64,000 nt of DNA from NCBI RefSeq assembly GCF_030815405.1, contig NZ_JAUSWX010000001.1, positions 4,154,001-4,218,000 on the forward strand, in the 5' to 3' direction. Origin of the DNA: Agromyces albus (lineage in GTDB: Bacteria > Actinomycetota > Actinomycetes > Actinomycetales > Microbacteriaceae). The notes under the pieces are model-generated. The model was given only the letters and a program-made list of their open reading frames with translations, was not told the DNA's origin and made no database searches. How positions within the stretch are numbered: position 1 is the first letter of the stretch; each line of letters starts with the position of its first letter. Both the position numbers and the translations under genes were made by a program. Positions 27,525 through 36,302 of this stretch are shown piece after piece.

Positions 27525-28563
27525 GCGCCGCCGGGTCGACCCGGAACCGCACCGACGCGACCGTGCCGAACTCGTCGCCGTCGATCTCGAACTCCTCTGG
27601 CGCACCCTCGATGTCGATGTCGACGGCGCGGCCCCGGGAGTAGAGGATCTCGCTTCGCCGCTTGTCGCCCGTGAGCGCGATGAACTGGCGACCGACCGCG
27701 CTCTTGCGCAGCACCCGGTTCTCCCACGTCACCTTGCGCCAGATGAGGATCCAGCCGAAGACGTTGCGTGGCTGCAGCAGCACGACGTCGAGCTTGCCGT
27801 CGTCGACCTCCGCGTCGGGGATGAGCTCGATGTTGCCCGGCAGGTAGCCGAGGTTCGCGACGAGGATGCTCGACACCCGCGAGCGGTGGTGCCGGCCGAG
27901 GTCGAGCCGGTGCGTGATGCGGAACGGCTTCGACGCGGGGATCGCGCGCAGCCCTGCGTCGACGTAGGCGAGCCAGCCGACCTTCTTCTTCAGGTCGGGA
28001 TTGGTGTTCGAGATCATCGCCGCATCGATGCCGATACCGGCCATGACGAGGGAGACGTGCGTCTCGTTGGTGCCGTCGGGCCTCGTGACGTCGGCGACGA
28101 GCACGTCGACGGCATGCTCGAACCCCGAGAAGGCGAGCGCGACGGCGTCGTCGGGGTCGTTCACGGGGATCTCGAGGTTGCGTGCGAACAGGTTGCCGGT
28201 GCCGAGCGGAACGAGGCCGAGGGGCACGCCACTGCCGCGGAGTCCCCCCGCCACCGCGCGCACCGTGCCGTCGCCCCCGGCTGCGATCACGAGGTCGACC
28301 CCGGCGGCGACGGCCTCGAGCGCCATGCTGCTGCCCGGGTCGTGCTCGAGCGTCTCGATCCACAGCGACGGGGCGAACCCCTGCCGCGATTCGGCTTGCC
28401 GCACGGCCTCGCGCAGCGCGTCGATGCCCAGCTTCGTGGGATTGAAGATAACGGCGGCGCGCGGGCGCGGGCTCGCGGCATCCGTCGAACCCTGCCTCCC
28501 CGGTCTCGCCACGCTGCCAACGGTATTCCATCCAGCCGTGCGCAGGCCCGGAACCACGCGCAT
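27484..28563 (-). CDS. Diacylglycerol kinase family lipid kinase
   Basis: 359 residues. The catalytic domain has the nucleotide-binding GGDGT motif ([12 protein letters not shown], about residue 95) and the phosphate loop [12 protein letters not shown]. The C-terminal beta domain ends in [10 protein letters not shown], as in DgkB/YegS-like enzymes. It phosphorylates diacylglycerol or a related lipid at the membrane surface. The N-terminal 35 residues before AVIFNPTK are not conserved, so the true start could be internal. Confidence 0.9.
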   Translation of the reverse strand: MRVVPGLRTAGWNTVGSVARPGRQGSTDAASPRPRAAVIFNPTKLGIDALREAVRQAESRQGFAPSLWIETLEHDPGSSMALEAVAAGVDLVIAAGGDGTVRAVAGGLRGSGVPLGLVPLGTGNLFARNLEIPVNDPDDAVALAFSGFEHAVDVLVADVTRPDGTNETHVSLVMAGIGIDAAMISNTNPDLKKKVGWLAYVDAGLRAIPASKPFRITHRLDLGRHHRSRVSSILVANLGYLPGNIELIPDAEVDDGKLDVVLLQPRNVFGWILIWRKVTWENRVLRKSAVGRQFIALTGDKRRSEILYSRGRAVDIDIEGAPEEFEIDGDEFGTVASVRFRVDPAALIVRVGRGLRLGR

Positions 28564-28594
28564 GCACGAGACCGGACCGGCGGATGCCCACGGC

Positions 28595-28600
28595 TAGACT
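28595..28600 (+). promoter_or_regulatory. -10 element of leaderless serS promoter
   Basis: TAGACT, 7 nt before GTG 28608, without a ribosome site. Confidence 0.55.
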
Positions 28601-28607
28601 TGCTCGG

Positions 28608-29879
28608 GTGATCGACCCCCTGCTGCTCCGCGAGAACCCCGAACTGATCAAGCGTTCGCAAGAGCTCCGTGGCGAGTCCGTGGCCTTCGTCGACGAGGCC
28701 GTCGAAGCGGATGCCGCGCGCCGCAGCGCGATCACCACGTTCGAGTCGCTCCGCGCCGAGCAGAACAGCTTCGGCAAGCAGGTCGCGCAAGCGCCCAAAG
28801 AGCAGAAGGCCGCGCTCGTCGCCGAGGTGCAGCAGCTCAGCGCACGAGTGAAGGCCGCGAGCCAGCAGGCCGGCGACGCCGAAGCTGCGTTCACCGAGGC
28901 TGTGCAGCGCATCGGCAACGTCGTCCTCGACGGTGTGCCCGCGGGCGGCGAAGACAACTACATCGTGCTCCGCGAGGTGGGCGAGATTCCCGCCTTCGGC
29001 TTCGAGCCGCGCGACCACCTCGAGATCGGCGAGCTCCTCGACGCGATCGACATGCAGCGCGGCGCGAAGGTGTCGGGAGCGCGGTTCCACTACCTGAAGG
29101 GCGTCGGTGCGCGCCTCGAGCTCGCGATCATGTCGATGGGCCTCGATCGTGCGCTCGCCGCGGGCTTCACGCCGCTCATCACGCCCACGCTCGTGCGGCC
29201 CGAGATCATGCAGGGCACCGGATTCCTCGGGGCCCACGCCGAAGACATCTACTACCTGCCCGACGACGACCTCTACCTCACCGGCACGAGCGAGGTCGCG
29301 CTCGCCGGCTATCACGCCGACGAGATCATCGACCTCTCGAACGGCCCGCTGCGGTACGCGGGCTGGTCGACGTGCTACCGCCGCGAGGCCGGCAGCCACG
29401 GGCGCGACACGCGCGGCATCATCCGGGTGCACCAGTTCAACAAGCTCGAGATGTTCAGCTACGTCGACCCGGCCGACGCCGAGGCCGAGCACGAGCGACT
29501 GCTCGGATGGCAGGAGGGCATGCTCCAAGACCTTGGCCTCGCCTACCGGGTGATCGACACGGCCGCGGGCGACCTCGGCTCGAGCGCCGCCCGCAAGTAC
29601 GACATCGAGGCGTGGGTGCCCACGCAAGCGGCCTACCGCGAGCTCACGTCGACGTCGAACTGCACGACGTTCCAAGCTCGCCGCCTCGACATCCGCCATC
29701 GCACGGAGAGCGGCAAGACGGCTCCCGTCGCGACCCTCAACGGCACCCTCGCCACCACTCGCTGGATCGTCGCGATCCTCGAGACCCACCAGCAGGCCGA
29801 CGGCTCGGTGCTCGTGCCCGAGGCACTGCGCGGCTACCTCGGCGGCCTCGAAGTGCTCGAGCCCGTCGCGGCTCGATAG
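28608..29879 (+). CDS. serS: Seryl-tRNA synthetase
   Basis: 423 residues from GTG 28608 ([20 protein letters not shown]). The N-terminal helical arm (residues 1-100) grips the long variable arm of tRNA-Ser. The class II catalytic domain follows, with motif 2 [20 protein letters not shown] (about 255) and motif 3 [15 protein letters not shown]. Two of its tRNA substrates are encoded 2.4 and 3.9 kb downstream. A start at 28584 would lack the leaderless promoter match. Confidence 0.97.
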   Translation: MIDPLLLRENPELIKRSQELRGESVAFVDEAVEADAARRSAITTFESLRAEQNSFGKQVAQAPKEQKAALVAEVQQLSARVKAASQQAGDAEAAFTEAVQRIGNVVLDGVPAGGEDNYIVLREVGEIPAFGFEPRDHLEIGELLDAIDMQRGAKVSGARFHYLKGVGARLELAIMSMGLDRALAAGFTPLITPTLVRPEIMQGTGFLGAHAEDIYYLPDDDLYLTGTSEVALAGYHADEIIDLSNGPLRYAGWSTCYRREAGSHGRDTRGIIRVHQFNKLEMFSYVDPADAEAEHERLLGWQEGMLQDLGLAYRVIDTAAGDLGSSAARKYDIEAWVPTQAAYRELTSTSNCTTFQARRLDIRHRTESGKTAPVATLNGTLATTRWIVAILETHQQADGSVLVPEALRGYLGGLEVLEPVAAR

Positions 29880-29888
29880 GCGATTCGG

Positions 29889-30779
29889 ATGTCGCAGCAA
29901 CCCGCTCCCGGCGAGAACCGAGCGCCCGAACGCCACGGGGCGCCCGCGTCGCAGCGCCCGCACGCCGTCGACGTCGCCCCCGACGGGCGCTGGCTCGTCG
30001 TGCTCGACGTCGACGGCACGATCATGCACGAAGACGAGTCGATCGACCAGGTCGTCGCCGACGCGGTCGCCGCGGTCCGCGATCGCGGGCACGAGGTCAC
30101 CCTCGCGACCGGCCGTTCGTGGGCGACGACCCATCCCGTGCTCGAGCGGCTCGGGCTCACGCCCGAGTACGTCGTGTGCGCCAACGGCGCCATCACGATG
30201 CGGCGCGACGACGAGGCATCCGACGGCTATGTCCGCGCCCACGTCGAGACCTTCGACCCCACCGAGGTGCTCGAACGCATCCGCTCGTTCCTGCCCGACG
30301 GCCGGTTCATGGTCGAGGAGCCCAACGGGTTCCGCCTGTACACCGAGGGCATGAGCGACTGGAACCTCGACAATGCCCGCGAGGTCCCGTTCGAACAGCT
30401 GCTCGACCAGCGGGCGACCCGTGTCGTCGTCGTCTCACCCGACCACGAGCTCGAGGAGTTCCTCAGCATCGTCGAGGAGATGGGCCTGCACCAGGTGAGC
30501 TACGCGATCGGCTGGACCGCCTGGCTCGACATCGCGCCCGAGGGCGTCAGCAAGGCCACGGCCCTCGAGCGCGTGCGCGGCTGGCTCGACCTGCCGGTCG
30601 ACCGCGTGATCGCGATCGGCGACGGCCGCAACGACATCGAGATGTTCACGTGGGCCGGCGCCGCCGGCCGGTCGGTCGCGATGGGCCAGGCCCCCGCCGA
30701 GGTGCGGGAAGCGGCCGGCGAGGTGACGGGCGACATCGACCACGCCGGCCTCGCCTCGGTGCTCGACTCGCTCTCCTGA
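29889..30779 (+). CDS. HAD-superfamily phosphatase (Cof type)
   Basis: 296 residues. HAD motif I VLDVDGTIM (about residue 40; first Asp is the nucleophile), motif II in TLATGRSW, and motif IV GDGRNDIEMF near the C-terminus match Cof-type phosphatases with a C2 cap. About 35 disordered residues precede the domain. It begins 9 nt after serS, so it is probably co-transcribed. Likely substrates are sugar phosphates or a flavin-type phosphate. Confidence 0.92.
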   Translation: MSQQPAPGENRAPERHGAPASQRPHAVDVAPDGRWLVVLDVDGTIMHEDESIDQVVADAVAAVRDRGHEVTLATGRSWATTHPVLERLGLTPEYVVCANGAITMRRDDEASDGYVRAHVETFDPTEVLERIRSFLPDGRFMVEEPNGFRLYTEGMSDWNLDNAREVPFEQLLDQRATRVVVVSPDHELEEFLSIVEEMGLHQVSYAIGWTAWLDIAPEGVSKATALERVRGWLDLPVDRVIAIGDGRNDIEMFTWAGAAGRSVAMGQAPAEVREAAGEVTGDIDHAGLASVLDSLS

Positions 30780-30836
30780 GCCATCCACGGGCGGATTCCC
30801 GGTCACGCGGATAAGATCCAGGTCGGGGAGGGTTCC

Positions 30837-32118
30837 GTGAGCGGTGGCTCTGAGCAGGCCTCGGTCGTCGATGAGCAGATCTCGATCGCCGATGCCGCCG
30901 GCGCGCCGAGACACGGGCGGTTGCCGCGACACGGCACGGGGCGCTCGTACTTGAAACTCGCGGCATCCGTCATCGCAGTGCTCGCCGTGAGCGCCGGATC
31001 GGTGGCGGCATTCGCGGTGATCGACCTCGTGGGATCGCTGAAGCCTCCTGTAGAGCTCGAGAGCGAGGAGATGCTCGAGGGCGTGCCCGACATCGGCGCG
31101 ATGGAGGGCGGGCTCAACTTCATCCTCGTCGGCAGCGACAAGCGTCCCGACGACGGTGCGTTCGGCGATCCCGAAGAGGAGTCAGCCGAGCTCAACGACG
31201 TGACGATACTGCTGCACATCTCGCAGGATCACTCGCACGTCGAGGTCGTGAGCTTCCCACGCGACCTCGTGGTCGAGGTGCCCGAGTGCACCGATCGCGA
31301 GGACCCCGAAGGCGAACGGCTTCCGGCGATGTCGGGCGTGAAGCTCAACACCGTGCTCTCGCACGGCGGGCTCGGCTGCGTCGCCTCGACGGTGGAGCAG
31401 CTCACCGGAGTGCAGATTCCGGTCGGCGGGATCGTGGAGTTCTACGGCGTCGCGGCGCTCTCCGAGGCGGTCGGCGGCGTCGAGGTGTGCCTCGCCGAGC
31501 CAATCGTCGACGAATACTCGGGTCTCGACCTCGAAGCGGGCAGACATGCCATCTCGGGAATGGAGGCGCTCGCGTTCCTCCGGTCGCGTCATGGCGTGGG
31601 CGATGGCAGCGACCTCGGCCGCATCTCGAACCAGCAGACGTTCCTCGCGTCGCTCATGCGCACCCTGCAGAGCGAGGGCACGCTCGCCGACCCGTTGAAG
31701 CTCTACTCGATCGCCAAGGCGGTGCTCTCGAACATGACCCTGTCGACGGAGCTGCAGAACCCCACGCAGCTCGTCGCGATTGCGCGGATGATGCAGGACG
31801 TCGACCTGTCCAAGATCGCCTTCGTCCAGTACCCGACGGTGTACACCGAGGACTTCGCCTCCGTCGAACCGTCGGAGTCGGCGGCGATCGTGAATGCGGC
31901 GCTGCAGGCCGACCGGCCCGTGCAGTTCGATCCGAATGCCACGGCGGGCGCGGAGTTCGGCACGGTCGAAGATCCCACGGCGCCGCCGCCGGCGGAGGCG
32001 CCCGGCCGATCCCACTGACCCCCCTGCCGAGGCCGGCGCACCGCCTGAGGCGCTGCCAGGCGACGTCACCGGCCAGACGGCCGCTGAAGTGCGCTGCGCG
32101 AGCGCCAACGAGGGCTGA
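30837..32118 (+). CDS. LytR-CpsA-Psr (LCP) family protein with a frameshift near the C-terminus
   Basis: From GTG 30837. A cytoplasmic tail and one membrane helix (YLKLAASVIAVLAVSAGSVA) precede the LCP domain: NFILVGSDKR, VSFPRDLVVEVP and FLRSRHGVGDGSD contain the conserved pyrophosphate and Arg/Asp residues. It likely transfers lipid-linked polymers to peptidoglycan. The continuous frame stops at 32018 after 393 residues. One extra G in CCCGGCC near 31999-32007 would explain why the tail EALPGDVTGQTAAEVRC, shared with the paralogue downstream, lies in the next frame to TGA 32118. Confidence 0.85.
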
Positions 32119-32252
32119 TCGCGGCATCCGGCCCGCATCAGGACACTCCCAGTCAGCACTGACAGGCTCGTCGGAATGCGCGTCGGCTAGAATCGGGGCC
32201 TGCCTGCACGTGGATGTGCCGTCATAGAGACGGTGATGCGGTGTGCGGGCGA

Positions 32253-32337
32253 GGAGGGCTGTCCGAGCGGCCGATGGAGCTGGTCTTGAAAACCAGTGGG
32301 CAGCAATGCCTCGTGGGTTCGAATCCCACGCCCTCCG
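32253..32337 (+). tRNA. tRNA-Ser (anticodon TGA)
   Basis: Acceptor stem GGAGGGC / GCCCTCC with discriminator G, anticodon loop CTTGAAA giving TGA, a long variable arm, and the T loop GGTTCGAATCC. 85 nt; CCA is not encoded. The -10-like TAGAAT at 32188-32193 may be its promoter. Confidence 0.97.
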
Positions 32338-32362
32338 CGCGAACCTGAGAGAAAGGACACCG

Positions 32363-33658
32363 GTGAACGAAGAGTTGCGTCACAGCTCCCGTCGCGCAGC
32401 AAAGAGTCCTGCCGTCGCGCGTCACGGTCGGCTGAAGCGGCGCAACGCCTGGAGGACCCTCGCAAAGGTCGTCGGCTCCGTCGTCGCCGTCACTCTCGTC
32501 TCCGGTTCAGCAGTCGCGGCCTACGCCGCCTGGGATCTCGCAAGCACCGCGCAGCCCACCATCACCCTCGGCAATGAAGCCGTGCTCGACGGTGTGCCCG
32601 ATGTCGGCGCCATCGAGGGTGGCGTGAACATCCTCATCGTGGGCAGCGACAGCCGAGCGGGCCAGGGCGAGGCCTTCGGCGACCCCGATGAGGAGACCGC
32701 GGTCCTCAACGACGTGACGATGCTCATGCACATCTCAGAAGACCACTCGAATGCCTCCGTCGTGAGCTTCCCCCGTGACATGCTCGTCGACGTGCCCGAG
32801 TGCACCGATCCCGAAGACCCCTCCGACACGCTTTACGAGCAGTCCGATGTGAAGATGAACTCGGTGCTCTCGTACGGCGGTATGCCGTGCGTCCTGAAGA
32901 CGGTCGAGGAGCTCACCGGATTGGTCATCCCCTTCGCCGGCATCGTGCAGTTCATGGGCGTCGCGGGGCTCTCCGAGGCGGTCGGCGGCGTCGATGTCTG
33001 CGTTGCCGAGAAGATCGAAGACGAGTACACCGGCACATTCCTCGACCCCGGGATCCACACGCTCAAGGGCGTCGACGCACTGCAGTTCCTTCGTACCCGC
33101 CACGGCGTCGGCGACGGCAGCGACCTCGCTCGCATCTCGAACCAGCAGGTGTTCCTCTCTTCGCTCGCTCGCACGCTGCAGTCGAGCGGCACCCTCTCCG
33201 ATCCAGGGAAGCTCTACTCGATCGCGAAGGCAGCGCTCGCCAACATGCAGCTGTCCGACAGCCTCATGGATCCCACGCGCATGATCTCCATCGCCAAGGC
33301 GCTGAAAGACACCGACCTCAACAAGATCGCATTCATCCAGTACCCCACCGCATACGTCAACGGCGGCGGCGCGGTTGCCCCGACCGACTCGGCCGAGCTC
33401 GTCAACGCGGCGCTGCAGAACGACCTGCCGGTGACGTTCGACCCCGCCGCAGCCGACTCGGACTTCGCCTCGGTGGGCGACCCGAACGCGGTCGCCGCGC
33501 CTCCGGCTGAAGCGCCCGCCGAAGAGGTTCCCGCCGAAGAGGCGCCGGCCGACGCGCCCGTTGCTGCGGCGCCCGTCGAGGCGCTGCCGAGCGACGTGAC
33601 CGGGCAGACCGCCGCCGAGGCGCGCTGTTCGGCAGGCCGCAGCCTCGACGACCAGTAG
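32363..33658 (+). CDS. LytR-CpsA-Psr (LCP) family protein
   Basis: 431 residues from GTG 32363, behind GAAAGGA. Same layout as the LCP gene upstream: basic tail, membrane helix (SVVAVTLVSGSAVAAYAAW), LCP domain (NILIVGSDSRAGQ, VSFPRDMLVDVP, FLRTRHGVGDGSDLARISNQ) and an acidic Ala/Pro/Glu tail. That tail ends DVTGQTAAEARC, identical in form to the tail displaced by frameshift in the paralogue. The two genes are a tandem duplication with a tRNA-Ser between them. It probably has a transferase role in attaching wall glycopolymers. Confidence 0.94.
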   Translation: MNEELRHSSRRAAKSPAVARHGRLKRRNAWRTLAKVVGSVVAVTLVSGSAVAAYAAWDLASTAQPTITLGNEAVLDGVPDVGAIEGGVNILIVGSDSRAGQGEAFGDPDEETAVLNDVTMLMHISEDHSNASVVSFPRDMLVDVPECTDPEDPSDTLYEQSDVKMNSVLSYGGMPCVLKTVEELTGLVIPFAGIVQFMGVAGLSEAVGGVDVCVAEKIEDEYTGTFLDPGIHTLKGVDALQFLRTRHGVGDGSDLARISNQQVFLSSLARTLQSSGTLSDPGKLYSIAKAALANMQLSDSLMDPTRMISIAKALKDTDLNKIAFIQYPTAYVNGGGAVAPTDSAELVNAALQNDLPVTFDPAAADSDFASVGDPNAVAAPPAEAPAEEVPAEEAPADAPVAAAPVEALPSDVTGQTAAEARCSAGRSLDDQ

Positions 33659-33737
33659 CGCCGCGATCCGGTCGAATCGTCATCGGCGGCACGGCCGGGT
33701 TATGATGGCTCTCGCGTGTTCGCGCAAGCGTTCACGA

Positions 33738-33826
33738 GGAGACGTCGCATAGTCCGGCCGAGTGCACCACCCTGCTAAGGTGGAGTCCCCGTAAGGGGAC
33801 CGCGGGTTCAAATCCCGCCGTCTCCG
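33738..33826 (+). tRNA. tRNA-Ser (anticodon GCT)
   Basis: Acceptor stem GGAGACG / CGTCTCC with discriminator G, anticodon stem CCACC / GGTGG with loop CTGCTAA (GCT), a long variable arm (GTCCCCGTAAGGGGAC) and T loop GGTTCAAATCC. 89 nt. Confidence 0.97.
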
Positions 33827-33852
33827 CTCCATCCGTTCCCCCGTCGGCCCCG

Positions 33853-33878
33853 AGAATCCGGGCGAGGCGGGGGATTCT
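33853..33878. terminator. Possible hairpin terminator after tRNA-Ser
   Basis: AGAATCC and GGATTCT pair across a 12-nt GC-rich loop, 26 nt after the tRNA. The convergent SnoaL-like gene ends at 33913, so it could serve both strands. Confidence 0.4.
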
Positions 33879-33912
33879 GGTTTCCGCGATCCCTGCCCGT
33901 CGTTCGCCTCGT

Positions 33913-34338
33913 TCAGGCCCCGGGCATGTGGATCACGCCGAGCTGCTGCATGAGTCCGAGGTCGTCGCGGTTCGACCAGTGCTCGACGATCTTTCCGTCT
34001 TCTACTCGATGGATGGCCACGGCCGTCTCCCGCAGCTCTGCTCCGGTAGCCGGGAGTGGACCGGGAAGGTCCCCTTCATGTCGACCGGAAGCCGTGAGCC
34101 GGGTTACCACCTTGTCGCCCTGGGCGACCTGGTCATCGATCTCGTGGCGGCCCGGTGTTGCCTTCAGGAATATGAGGAATGCCTCTTTCAGGCCTTCCCG
34201 TCCTGCCGAAAGCCCCGGAAACGGCGGGTTGTGATCAAGGTAGTCTTCGGCGACCAGCTCGTCCATCGCACCGATATTGCCTGCATCGATCTCGGCGTAG
34301 AAACGGCGCACCAGCGCTTTGTTGTCGTCAGGCTCCAT
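33913..34338 (-). CDS. SnoaL-like ester cyclase family protein
   Basis: 141 residues with the SnoaL-like layout: ALVRRFYAEIDAGNIGAMDE, then EDYLDHNPPFPG and RVEDGKIVEHWSNRDDLGLM. The HNP and EHW motifs are characteristic. Such proteins are small barrel-fold, metal-free cyclase-like or ligand-binding proteins, and most have no known substrate. It stands alone. Its DNA lacks the GGATGCC motif that is common elsewhere, and codon bias is weaker. Confidence 0.85.
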   Translation of the reverse strand: MEPDDNKALVRRFYAEIDAGNIGAMDELVAEDYLDHNPPFPGLSAGREGLKEAFLIFLKATPGRHEIDDQVAQGDKVVTRLTASGRHEGDLPGPLPATGAELRETAVAIHRVEDGKIVEHWSNRDDLGLMQQLGVIHMPGA

Positions 34339-34480
34339 TGTCGTGCCTTCCCAATAGATACAGGGAGACCCGATGGCAACAACCCTCAGCTACGGGCGGT
34401 TCGAATGTTCCCCTGGGAGGCCAGTCTAGGGCGGGCTGATTCCGCCAGCGTAGACAATCGTCGGGGTCGTCGCGCGGAGG

Positions 34481-35080
34481 CTACGCTCGCACCGGCCGGT
34501 AGGTGATGTGCGTCACGAGCGACGCCGCTCGCACCGACACCCGCTCCAGCGCCTGCGGCGGCACGCCGTCGAACACACGCTCGCCCGCGCCGAGGATGCA
34601 GGGCGTCACGTGCAGCCGCAGCTCATCGAGGAGGCCGGCGGCGAGGTATTGGTTGACCGTCGTGGCGCCGCCCGCGATCGAGATGTTCTGGTCGCCCGCC
34701 GCGGCGCGCGCCTGCTCCATGGCGGAGTGGATGCCGTCGGTGACGAAGTGGAACGTGGTACCGCCCTCCATCTCGATGGGATCGTGCGAGAAATGCGTGA
34801 GCACGAAGACGGGTCCGTGGTAGGGAGGGTTCGGGCCCCACCAGCCGCGCCAGTCGCGGTCCCACTCGCCGCGGACCGGACCGAACATGTTGCGGCCCAT
34901 GATCGTCGCGCCCGAGTCGACGATCGCGTCGACCTCTGCGCGGTTCTCGTCGTACGTCTCGAACATCCACGCATGGAGCCAGTTCTCGTCGATGTCGCCG
35001 AACGGCGCCTCCTCCCGCTGGTTCAATCCTGTCGCGAAGCCGTCGGCCGAGACCGCGATGTCGCTGAACACCTTCCCCAT
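34481..35080 (-). CDS. Dihydrofolate-reductase-like (RibD C-terminal domain) protein
   Basis: 199 residues from ATG 35080 (MGKVFSDIAVSADGFATG). The conserved segments SADGF, TIMGRNMF, FVLTH and ISIAGGATTVNQYLAAGLLD, with a Gly-rich NADPH loop, match the RibD_C group of reductases rather than true folate enzymes. Substrate unknown. An ATG at 35098 could add six residues. It stands alone. Confidence 0.9.
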   Translation of the reverse strand: MGKVFSDIAVSADGFATGLNQREEAPFGDIDENWLHAWMFETYDENRAEVDAIVDSGATIMGRNMFGPVRGEWDRDWRGWWGPNPPYHGPVFVLTHFSHDPIEMEGGTTFHFVTDGIHSAMEQARAAAGDQNISIAGGATTVNQYLAAGLLDELRLHVTPCILGAGERVFDGVPPQALERVSVRAASLVTHITYRPVRA

Positions 35081-35180
35081 GATCCGACCCTTCAACATCG
35101 TGAATTGCACACCCGGTTGGCAGGCTACTCGCGGTCCGGGAATCCGACCAGCTTGACGAACGAGAGAGGTCGCCGAGCGC

Positions 35181-35221
35181 GCGACCGCGCCACACGGGAC
35201 GATCCCGTGTGGCGCGGTCGC
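35181..35221. terminator. Perfect 19-bp inverted repeat
   Basis: GCGACCGCGCCACACGGGA and its exact complement are separated by a 3-nt loop (CGA). It is the strongest hairpin in the window. It lies just downstream of the sorting-signal fragment on the minus strand and upstream of the reductase gene. A bidirectional terminator is likely. Confidence 0.75.
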
Positions 35222-35232
35222 TCGAGCCGGGG

Positions 35233-35331
35233 TTATGCCCGGTGGCCCTGCCGGCGGCGAGCCGCGGCGAAGATCAAGCTGATCCCACCGAGTACGCGGA
35301 TACCGGCACCAACCTCTGTGGTCGGTGCAGC
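35233..35331 (-). pseudogene. Possible C-terminal fragment of a wall-anchored protein
   Basis: A short minus-strand frame after an in-frame TAA reads APTTEVGAGIRVLGGISLIF then AAARRRQGHRA-stop. A PTT(E/G) motif, a hydrophobic stretch and an Arg-rich end resemble a decayed LPxTG sorting signal. The rest of the gene is absent, and the large hairpin at 35181-35221 follows as its terminator would. Short and unverified. Confidence 0.3.
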
Positions 35332-35334
35332 TCG

Positions 35335-35649
35335 TTACGCGACTTCCTGGTGCGGTGTGCCGGATTCGAGCAGCTCGGGGTTGAGGAGCAGCTCGGAGAC
35401 GATCACCGGAGCTGTGGTGATGAGACGTCTCAGTAGCGATTGCTGCATCCGAGCCCGGTCGGCGGCGGAGAGCTCCTTCTGTGCGCGGTGATGTGGATCG
35501 CAGGCCAGCAGGGTGGCAAGGTGCTGGATCGCGCCGTACACATCAGCCGGCTGAAGGCCGAGCCGACGGAAATGCTCGATCGTGTGTTCAGGTATCGGAA
35601 GGTGCCTCTGCGCGTCGGCGATGACGCCGATGTCACGGTTCGAGATCAC
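35335..35649 (-). CDS. Hypothetical small helical protein
   Basis: 104 residues from GTG 35649 (ISNRDIGVIADAQRHLPIPE). It is predicted mostly helical, with charged and Leu-rich segments (RMQQSLLRRLITTAPVIVSE). I do not recognise a family. Its start overlaps the stop of a 30-codon upstream frame (GTGA), suggesting translational coupling. An inverted repeat at 35792-35815 lies in the promoter region. Confidence 0.55.
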   Translation of the reverse strand: MISNRDIGVIADAQRHLPIPEHTIEHFRRLGLQPADVYGAIQHLATLLACDPHHRAQKELSAADRARMQQSLLRRLITTAPVIVSELLLNPELLESGTPHQEVA

Positions 35650-35738
35650 GTCGAGCGCCCTTCTCTGAGCGGGGCGCTGCTGGGAGTCACGTCGCGCCGG
35701 CGCATTGCCAAGGCGCGGCGGGGCGGCCGGTGGTGCAT
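35646..35738 (-). CDS. Putative 30-residue Arg-rich leader ORF
   Basis: ATG 35738 follows GAGGAGG at 8 nt and encodes MHHRPPRRALAMRRRDVTPS then SAPLREGRST. The stop overlaps the GTG of the next gene by 4 nt. The good ribosome site and coupled arrangement are the only support; it could be a regulatory leader peptide or chance. Confidence 0.35.
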   Translation of the reverse strand: MHHRPPRRALAMRRRDVTPSSAPLREGRST

Positions 35739-35791
35739 GGGCAGGGTCCTCCTCGGTGTTGCTCGGTCCCCCCGCCGATGGTCTGACATCG

Positions 35792-35815
35792 TTGTCATAG
35801 ACACTTTTACGACAA
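35792..35815. promoter_or_regulatory. Putative operator, imperfect 24-bp inverted repeat
   Basis: TTGTCATAGA and TTTTACGACAA are imperfect inverted arms (8 of 10 positions match) in a locally AT-rich stretch upstream of the small minus-strand genes. It has the form of a dimeric regulator site; no regulator is encoded nearby. Confidence 0.4.
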
Positions 35816-35916
35816 GTTCTCGGCGCAGGTCAAGTCGGTTCTGCCAGACGTCCCACAATATTTGGTCGCGCTCTCACCCAACTCTCAGGCGGATGACGCG
35901 CGCCCGCGCGACCCGC

Positions 35917-36198
35917 TCAGCTGGGGTTGTGCGGCATGTTGAGCTCGTCGGGGTCGACGTCCACGTCGCCCGTGTCGTCGGGGCCGCCCGTTCCGGGCAC
36001 GGCCCTGACGCGCGACTCGTCGATGTCGTCGTCGACCTCCTCGGGCAGCGACTCATCCTGCTTCGCGGCCGTTTCGGCTTCACTTGCGGGACTGTAGCTG
36101 ACGTCTTTTCGGATCAGCTCGTCGTCGGTGAGGGGCTCTGGTCGCAGTCGCCCGGCGGCGGGGTTCTCGCGCTCGACGTTCTCGTCTGCTCCGTTCAT
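35917..36198 (-). CDS. Hypothetical small acidic protein
   Basis: 93 residues from ATG 36198 (MNGADENVERENPAAG). It is rich in Asp/Glu with no hydrophobic core (ESLPEEVDDDIDESRVRA, DVDVDPDELNMPHNPS). It is probably disordered. Small acidic proteins of this kind are common in stress-related loci of these actinobacteria, but no function is known. A longer frame from 36279 is less likely. Confidence 0.6.
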   Translation of the reverse strand: MNGADENVERENPAAGRLRPEPLTDDELIRKDVSYSPASEAETAAKQDESLPEEVDDDIDESRVRAVPGTGGPDDTGDVDVDPDELNMPHNPS

Positions 36199-36302
36199 GC
36201 GGCGAGCATAAGCCGTATCACGCGGCATCCGCAGCCCCTTGACTCGCGCCGCTCCCTGACTGAGCGATGGTGTGAGCACTGATCTTCTGAGAGTGTGGGT
36301 TG

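Noticed and set aside
28287..30242. 651-codon minus-strand frame opposite serS
   Set aside because: Antisense to a well-recognised synthetase; no family match.
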